This document shows, one piece after another, positions 12,856 to 17,077 of a DNA stretch of 17,077 bases. The position numbers and the translations under genes are program-made. Origin of the DNA: an uncultured Collinsella sp. (GTDB taxonomy: Bacteria; Actinomycetota; Coriobacteriia; Coriobacteriales; Coriobacteriaceae). Numbering within the stretch: the stretch's first letter is position 1; each line of letters starts with the position of its first letter. Where the stretch lies: contig CABVAC010000041.1 in NCBI GenBank assembly GCA_902496275.1, positions 1-17,077 of the forward strand. Direction: 5' to 3'. The notes under the pieces are model-generated. The model was given only the letters and a program-made list of their open reading frames with translations, was not told the origin of the DNA and did not search any database.

Positions 12856-15156
12856 ATGGTCAAGCTGTACGAGGACGGCATCTACCTGCGTAACGGCAGC
12901 GAGGTTGTGCCTGAGGCCGAGGCTGCCGAGCGCGGTATTACGCAGACGCCCGAGGATGCCAAGCGCGGCACCATCGCGTATTCGATCCTCCAGGCACACA
13001 ATACGTCCGGCGACCCCGAGGCGCTCAAGATTCGCTTCGACGCCATGGCGAGCCACGACATCACCTTTGTCGGCATCATCCAGACGGCGCGCGCCTCGGG
13101 CATGGAGCAGTTCCCGCTGCCCTACGTGCTCACCAACTGCCACAACTCGCTGTGCGCCGTGGGCGGCACCATCAACGAGGACGACCATGTCTTTGGCCTT
13201 TCCGCGGCCAAGAAGTACGGCGGCATCTTCGTTCCGCCGCACATCGCCGTCATCCACTCCTTTATGCGTGAGAACTTCGCCGGCTGCGGCAAGATGATCC
13301 TGGGTTCCGACTCGCACACCCGCTACGGCGCTCTGGGCACCATGGCCGTGGGCGAGGGCGGCGGCGAGCTGGCAAAGCAGCTGCTGCGCGACACCTACGA
13401 CGTTGCCTATCCCGGCGTCGTTGCCATCTACCTCACGGGCGCCCCGCGCCCCGGCGTCGGCCCGCACGACGTGGCGCTCGCCATCATCCGTGCCGTCTTT
13501 GCCAAGGGTTACGTTAAGAATAAGGTCATGGAGTTCGTGGGCCCGGGCATCGCGAACATGACGACCGATTACCGCAACGGCGTCGACGTCATGACCACCG
13601 AGACCACCTGCCTGTCGAGTATCTGGGCTACCGACGAGGACACGCACGCATTCTTGACCATGCACGGCCGCGGCGACGACTACCGCGAGCTCAAGCCCGC
13701 CGATGTCGCCTACTACGACGGCTGCGTCGAGGTCGACCTGTCGAGCATCAAGCCCATGATCGCGCTGCCATTCCATCCCTCCAACGGCTTTGAGATCGAC
13801 GAGCTCAACGAAAACCTCGAGGACATCCTTCACGAGGTTGAGCTTGAGGCCGCCAAGATCGGCGAGGGCAAGACGCACTTTAGCCTGCTCGACAAGATTG
13901 TCGACGGCAAGCTGCACGTGCAACAGGGCGTTATCGCCGGCTGCTCGGGCGGCAACTACGACTCCGTGGTCCAGGCTGCCCGCGTGCTCAAGGGTGCCAA
14001 CACCGGCTGCGGCGAGTTCTCGCTGTCGGTCTACCCCACAAGTCAGCCCGTGGCGCTCGAGCTTACGCGCCGCGGCTATATCTACGATCTCATGGAGGCT
14101 GGCGCGATCGTGCGCACGGCGTTCTGCGGCCCGTGTTTCGGTGCCGGCGACACGCCTGCCAACAACGGCCTGTCCATCCGCCACACCACGCGCAACTTCC
14201 CCAACCGCGAGGGTTCCAAGCCGGGTAATGGCCAGCTGAGCGCCGTGGCCCTGATGGACGCCCGCTCCATTGCGGCGACGGCTGCCAACGGCGGCATCCT
14301 GACGCCAGCGACCGACCTGCCCGAGGAAACTTGGGACGAGGCCTGCGAGTACACCTTTGACGATGCGCCGTACAAGAAGCGCGTGTACTGGGGCTTTGGC
14401 AAGGCGGAGCCTGCCGACGAGCTGGTCGAGGGTCCCAACATCAAGCCGTGGCCCGCGATGGAGCCCCTCGGCGACGACATCCTGCTTAAGGTGTGCTCCA
14501 AGATCATGGACCCGGTCACCACGACCGACGAGCTTATTCCTTCGGGCGAGACGAGCTCTTTCCGCTCCAACCCGCTGGGCCTGGCCGAGTTTACGCTCAG
14601 CCGCCGCGATCCGGCCTACGTGGGCCGCTCCAAGGAGGTTGACGCGGTGGAAAAGCGCCGCGTTGCCGGTGAGGCCGCGGGCGACTTGGCCGCGCTCGAT
14701 GCCGAGCTTGCTGGTGTGTTTGAGGCACTGGCCGGCGCGGGTGTCGCGGCAGACGCCAAGGTGACCGAGTACGGCTCCATGCTCTATGCCAAGAAGCCCG
14801 GTGACGGTTCCGCCCGCGAGCAGGCCGCGAGCTGCCAGCGCGTAATTGGCGGCCTGGCCAACATCGTCCACGAGTACGCCACCAAGCGCTATCGCTCCAA
14901 CGTGATGAACTGGGGCATGGTGCCCTTCCAGATGGAGGCCGAGCCCAACTTTGAGGTGGGCGACTACGTCTTTGTGCCGGGTATCCGTGCTGCGCTCGAT
15001 GGCGACCTGAAGGACATCGCCGCCTACGTGGTGCGCGCCGACAGCACGGTCGAGCAGATTGAGCTTTACATTGCCGATATGACGGCCGAGGAGCGTGCCA
15101 TCGTCAAGGCCGGCTGCCTGATCAACTACAACAAGTTCAAGGCCGCTGCCGAGTAA
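12856..15156 (+). CDS. Aconitase-superfamily hydratase, YbhJ-like
   Basis: A 766-aa [4Fe-4S] hydro-lyase of the aconitase superfamily. The overall wording (GSDSHTRYGALGTMAVGEGG; AFCGPCFGAGDTPANNGLS) recalls E. coli YbhJ (753 aa, substrate unknown) rather than the AcnA, AcnB or LeuC types. Cluster cysteines are C363 (AGCSGGN), C424 and C427 (FCGPCFG), spaced nearly as in aconitase. Other family residues are the arginines of RNFPNREGSKPG, R654 in GSAREQAA, and RYRSNVMNWGMVPF in the swivel domain. All parts of a working enzyme seem present, so it should dehydrate and rehydrate a hydroxy-acid, but the substrate is not evident. Start ATG 12856 has GGGAG five bases upstream; the in-frame ATG 12811 has none. 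It is monocistronic, with terminators on both sides. Confidence 0.93.
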   Translation: MVKLYEDGIYLRNGSEVVPEAEAAERGITQTPEDAKRGTIAYSILQAHNTSGDPEALKIRFDAMASHDITFVGIIQTARASGMEQFPLPYVLTNCHNSLCAVGGTINEDDHVFGLSAAKKYGGIFVPPHIAVIHSFMRENFAGCGKMILGSDSHTRYGALGTMAVGEGGGELAKQLLRDTYDVAYPGVVAIYLTGAPRPGVGPHDVALAIIRAVFAKGYVKNKVMEFVGPGIANMTTDYRNGVDVMTTETTCLSSIWATDEDTHAFLTMHGRGDDYRELKPADVAYYDGCVEVDLSSIKPMIALPFHPSNGFEIDELNENLEDILHEVELEAAKIGEGKTHFSLLDKIVDGKLHVQQGVIAGCSGGNYDSVVQAARVLKGANTGCGEFSLSVYPTSQPVALELTRRGYIYDLMEAGAIVRTAFCGPCFGAGDTPANNGLSIRHTTRNFPNREGSKPGNGQLSAVALMDARSIAATAANGGILTPATDLPEETWDEACEYTFDDAPYKKRVYWGFGKAEPADELVEGPNIKPWPAMEPLGDDILLKVCSKIMDPVTTTDELIPSGETSSFRSNPLGLAEFTLSRRDPAYVGRSKEVDAVEKRRVAGEAAGDLAALDAELAGVFEALAGAGVAADAKVTEYGSMLYAKKPGDGSAREQAASCQRVIGGLANIVHEYATKRYRSNVMNWGMVPFQMEAEPNFEVGDYVFVPGIRAALDGDLKDIAAYVVRADSTVEQIELYIADMTAEERAIVKAGCLINYNKFKAAAE

Positions 15157-15167
15157 CGTTGCTGTAC

Positions 15168-15239
15168 GCCCCGGACACACCTTTCCCTCGTGCTCACGCG
15201 CTTCGCGAGGGTCGCCCGAGGGAAAGGTGTGTCCGGGGC
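15168..15239 (+). terminator. Long perfect hairpin after the hydratase gene
   Basis: A 23-bp perfect inverted repeat (15168-15190 with 15217-15239) with a 26-base loop that contains CGCG-CTT-CGCG and a second copy of CGAGGG able to pair with the inner CCCTCG. It begins 12 bases after the stop codon. There is no T-run, so it may be a transcript end or stabiliser, or an extragenic repeat, rather than a classical terminator. Confidence 0.75.
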
Positions 15240-15294
15240 TACCGCGACGTTCTCGTTGGGTCTTGAGGGACGCTAATAAATAGACTTGCTTGAT

Positions 15295-15324
15295 GCCGCT
15301 TCTGTTAATGGGCGGCTTCTTTTT
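15295..15324 (+). terminator. Weak terminator-like hairpin
   Basis: GCCGC (15295-15299) pairs with GCGGC (15312-15316) and is followed by TTCTTTTT. The stem is short. It may end plus-strand transcripts that read through the hairpin at 15168-15239. Together with the repeat at 15332-15366, it also lies downstream of the minus-strand gene at 15421-16089. Confidence 0.4.
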
Positions 15325-15370
15325 GTCGAAAACCGCCACAAAGGGGGCAGACATCTTTGTGGTGGTGGGG
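15325..15370. repeat. ACCRCCACAAAG hairpin repeat, copy 1
   Basis: ACCGCCACAAAG (15332-15343) pairs with CTTTGTGGTGGT (15355-15366) with one G-T wobble. It shares the left flank GTCGAAAACC and the right flank GGTGRGGA with copy 2 at 16193-16239, but its loop differs (GGGGCAGACAT). It lies downstream of the minus-strand gene at 15421-16089. Confidence 0.85.
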
Positions 15371-15420
15371 AACGAGCTCGATGTTGTTGTGATTGTTGAG
15401 CGGTATGTTAATGAGCGTCT

Positions 15421-16089
15421 CTACAGGATTTCATCTGGGCTGGCGGGCTTGGTTGTTTTGGGGATGCCGAGTTTGGATGACGCGAAATCGTCAACATTGT
15501 CCTTAATTCCGTCTTTGGTGTAGACAGTGACCATATAGGTGCTGTGTCCGAATTCGCCCTTGTCGCGTGTTGCCCAGGCATCCCAGTAGGCGGCCCCGTT
15601 TCGCCCTTTGATTTTTCCGACACGGCGGAGTTCTGTTCGCTTTAATTTCCGGTTGCTATAGATGGTTCGACCGGCTTCCGCGGTGAGCCCGCACTGTCCA
15701 AGCAGCTTGTCGAGGACTTGGTTCATGTGGCGCTCATCGGTGTTTGGTGCGTAGTCGTAGGCGAGGGTGATGGAGTCGAGTGGCTGGTCGTCGATCAGAT
15801 AGTTTAGCGCCTGAGGTTCAAGGCAGAAATAGGGGGAGCATCCGTCGACCTTGCCGAGCAACGGTAACTTGGACTGCCAACTTCCGGTGGGAATTGCATA
15901 TTCGTAGAACACGCCACGGCAGACAAAGGAGAGCGAGGTGGCACGCGAGCCGGCGTCGATCATCCCGCAAAGATCGAAGGGCGAGGCGATACCAAGGGAA
16001 AAGGGCGTGGCGACGATAAGGAAGAGCATCACGATGGGTATGGCGAGAATGGCGATGACGTTGCGATCGGTGGAATGAGGCGGCTTCAT
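15421..16089 (-). CDS. Uncharacterised membrane-anchored protein, 222 aa
   Basis: I do not recognise the family. Residues 11-35 (VIAILAIPIVMLFLIVATPF onward) form one N-terminal membrane segment after a short charged start, so the rest is probably outside the membrane. Five cysteines (C41, C57, C84, C89, C133) could form disulfides there. The C-terminal half is basic around 146-163 (NRKLKRTELRRVGKIKGRNG) and ends with the beta-rich HSTYMVTVYTKDG. Start ATG 16089 has GAGGAG upstream at the right distance; a TTG at 16107 would add six residues. It is divergent from the 16324-16995 gene, which has the same single-anchor, cysteine-bearing layout but no clear sequence similarity. Base composition is less GC-biased than in the core genes. 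Confidence 0.8.
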   Translation of the reverse strand: MKPPHSTDRNVIAILAIPIVMLFLIVATPFSLGIASPFDLCGMIDAGSRATSLSFVCRGVFYEYAIPTGSWQSKLPLLGKVDGCSPYFCLEPQALNYLIDDQPLDSITLAYDYAPNTDERHMNQVLDKLLGQCGLTAEAGRTIYSNRKLKRTELRRVGKIKGRNGAAYWDAWATRDKGEFGHSTYMVTVYTKDGIKDNVDDFASSKLGIPKTTKPASPDEIL

Positions 16090-16192
16090 ATGCACTCCTC
16101 GAGACAAAGATCTGTTGAGGATAGGCAGAAATGGATATGTTCAGAGAACAATTCAAGTTTAATCTCATGGCGCGAGATGGTCGACCGTTAGC

Positions 16193-16239
16193 GTCGAAAA
16201 CCACCACAAAGGTGCCTGTCCCCTTTGTGGTGGTGAGGA
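16193..16239. repeat. ACCACCACAAAGG hairpin repeat, copy 2 (intact)
   Basis: ACCACCACAAAGG (16200-16212) and CCTTTGTGGTGGT (16222-16234) form a 13-bp perfect stem with a 9-base loop TGCCTGTCC. The left flank GTCGAAAACC matches copy 1. It lies between two divergent genes. Next to it, GGAGC (16237-16241) and GCTCC (16247-16251) followed by TTTT form a small terminator-like hairpin. Confidence 0.9.
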
Positions 16240-16323
16240 GCGCGCGGCTCCTTTTGGTAATAGTGCTGGCTGGCGGTATCATTAGTGCAGGTGGCGAAGG
16301 TTTGCATTGTGGGGTGTTTTGCC

Positions 16324-16995
16324 GTGAGCCGTTTTGCCCGTATTGGATTGATTGTTTTGGCGCTTGCGATCACCGTGGTTGGCATGGGCGCTGTCGGCAT
16401 GGCGTTTCTGCCTGCTGCGGTGACGGAGCCGGTGGTCAAGCCTGTGATTCAATCTGTCGAACTTCTGACCGGCGACGACAAGCCTGAGACCATTACCGTT
16501 GATTTTGATGAGCAACCGGCTGCGCTTGGCATTAGTAATTATCCACATATTCAGCTTGGGGCCATGCGCTATACCACGGATACAAGCCTGATCGATAGGA
16601 CGTCCGAGCTACTCAAGGGCAAAACATTTAAGCGTTGGTACGGATATGCGTCCTATCGGGCAAAAGCGAACGACATGGTTGGCGGATGCCACTCTTCTAT
16701 CGAGCTGGACACTGCAAACGGCGCAAAGTTATGTGATGTCTCGTACGATCCGGGCTACGAGGGCAATGAGGGTCCGGGCATCTACATCATGGACGGCGAT
16801 GTCGCCTATGTCATGGAGGGCGACCAGACCGAGCTCAACGATTTTATGGGTCAGTGTATCCAAGATGCCTATAAACAGACCTGCTTGCCTGACCCGCAGA
16901 CTGCACGCGATAGTGGGTCTGCCCGTACATGGCTGTTCGAGGATGAGATGCCCTGGACCGTCGAATCGGGAAGTATGGGTTCGGCGAAGGAGTAG
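16324..16995 (+). CDS. Uncharacterised membrane-anchored protein, 223 aa
   Basis: Family not recognised. An N-terminal hydrophobic segment (residues 8-33, LIVLALAITVVGMGAVGMAF onward) is followed by a proline/valine stretch and a polar, acidic domain of about 180 residues. This domain has four cysteines (C122, C137, C178, C187) that could make two disulfides outside the membrane. The start is uncertain: GTG 16324 (VSRFARIGL) is chosen because GGGGTG lies eight bases upstream and it puts positive charges just before the membrane segment. GTG 16309 and GTG 16285 are in-frame alternatives. The acidic C-terminus ends 8 bases before the third hairpin repeat. It is divergent from the 15421-16089 gene. 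Confidence 0.78.
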   Translation: MSRFARIGLIVLALAITVVGMGAVGMAFLPAAVTEPVVKPVIQSVELLTGDDKPETITVDFDEQPAALGISNYPHIQLGAMRYTTDTSLIDRTSELLKGKTFKRWYGYASYRAKANDMVGGCHSSIELDTANGAKLCDVSYDPGYEGNEGPGIYIMDGDVAYVMEGDQTELNDFMGQCIQDAYKQTCLPDPQTARDSGSARTWLFEDEMPWTVESGSMGSAKE

Positions 16996-17003
16996 AGACC
17001 GCG

Positions 17004-17023
17004 ACCACCACAAAGGTGCCTGT
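17004..17023 (+). repeat. ACCACCACAAAGG repeat, copy 3 (left half only)
   Basis: ACCACCACAAAGGTGCCTGT is identical over 20 bases to copy 2 at 16200-16219. The match then stops in the loop and the right arm (CCTTTGTGGTGGT) is absent from the window. The break coincides with the start of a putative insertion sequence end. Confidence 0.85.
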
Positions 17024-17077
17024 GAACTGCCTCCCATTTCTTGGACATCGGGAAATGGGAGGTTTTCCATGAGTATA
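17023..17077 (+). mobile_element. Putative left end of an IS3-type insertion sequence (cut by window edge)
   Basis: From 17023 the sequence reads TGAACTGCCTCCCATTTCTT, then GGACA, like the terminal repeats of IS150-group IS3 elements (TG at the tip, TGGACA or TAGACA nearby). A stem CCTCCCATTTC (17030-17040) with GAAATGGGAGG (17052-17062) overlaps a ribosome site GGGAGG and an ATG at 17069. The exact tip could be one or two bases away. The alternative reading is a terminator (11-bp stem then TTTT) for the preceding gene. Confidence 0.5.
17069..17077 (+). CDS. Possible start of an IS transposase OrfA (three codons visible)
   Basis: ATG AGT ATA follows GGGAGG with six bases between, at the position where IS3-family elements begin their first transposase frame. 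Only three codons lie in the window, so the product cannot be read; the call rests on context. Confidence 0.35.

Noticed and set aside
12790..15354. 854-aa open frame on the minus strand opposite the hydratase
   Set aside because: High-GC codon bias leaves the antisense frame open. The plus-strand product has clear aconitase motifs; the antisense one has none.

Overview
The window looks like chromosomal DNA from a high-GC gut Actinobacterium of the Coriobacteriia, most likely Collinsella or a close relative. This is inferred from GC-rich codon use, the order dnaK-grpE-dnaJ-hspR, a nadA-nadB-nadC-niaR operon, a small 2[4Fe-4S] ferredoxin and several families of short intergenic hairpin repeats. 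No database search was possible.

Layout. 1-919: the start of a thioredoxin gene (minus strand, cut by the window edge) and a divergent 191-aa protein that looks like a degenerate uracil-DNA-glycosylase fold. 984-2983: a minus-strand two-component system, a LytTR response regulator followed with a 1-base overlap by a membrane GHKL histidine kinase. 3189-7234: the NAD de novo operon (quinolinate synthase, L-aspartate oxidase, nicotinate-nucleotide pyrophosphorylase and the NiaR repressor). A large nested palindrome covers its promoter and a strong terminator ends it. 7274-7459: a minus-strand ferredoxin. 7460-8116: an intergenic region holding a 178-bp array of six alternating inverted 16-mers, then the dnaK leader. 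8117-12527: the HspR-type heat-shock cluster dnaK, grpE, dnaJ (zinc-finger-less), hspR, ended by a terminator. 12528-12855: tandem 27-28-bp degenerate repeats. 12856-15156: an aconitase-superfamily hydratase of the YbhJ type, followed by a 23-bp perfect hairpin. 15240-17077: an accessory-looking tail with two divergent genes for small membrane-anchored, cysteine-bearing proteins, three copies of an ACCACCACAAAGG hairpin repeat, and what looks like the left end of an IS3-type insertion sequence inside the third copy.

How the parts work together. Aspartate is oxidised by NadB to iminoaspartate. NadA condenses this with dihydroxyacetone phosphate to quinolinate, and NadC converts quinolinate to nicotinate mononucleotide. 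NiaR, encoded last in the same operon, probably senses nicotinate and closes the operon through the palindrome at 3189-3236. DnaK, GrpE and DnaJ form one chaperone machine, and HspR is expected to repress it. The most unusual elements are the noncoding ones: the six-unit array at 7680-7857, the two other repeat families, and the IS end that splits a repeat.
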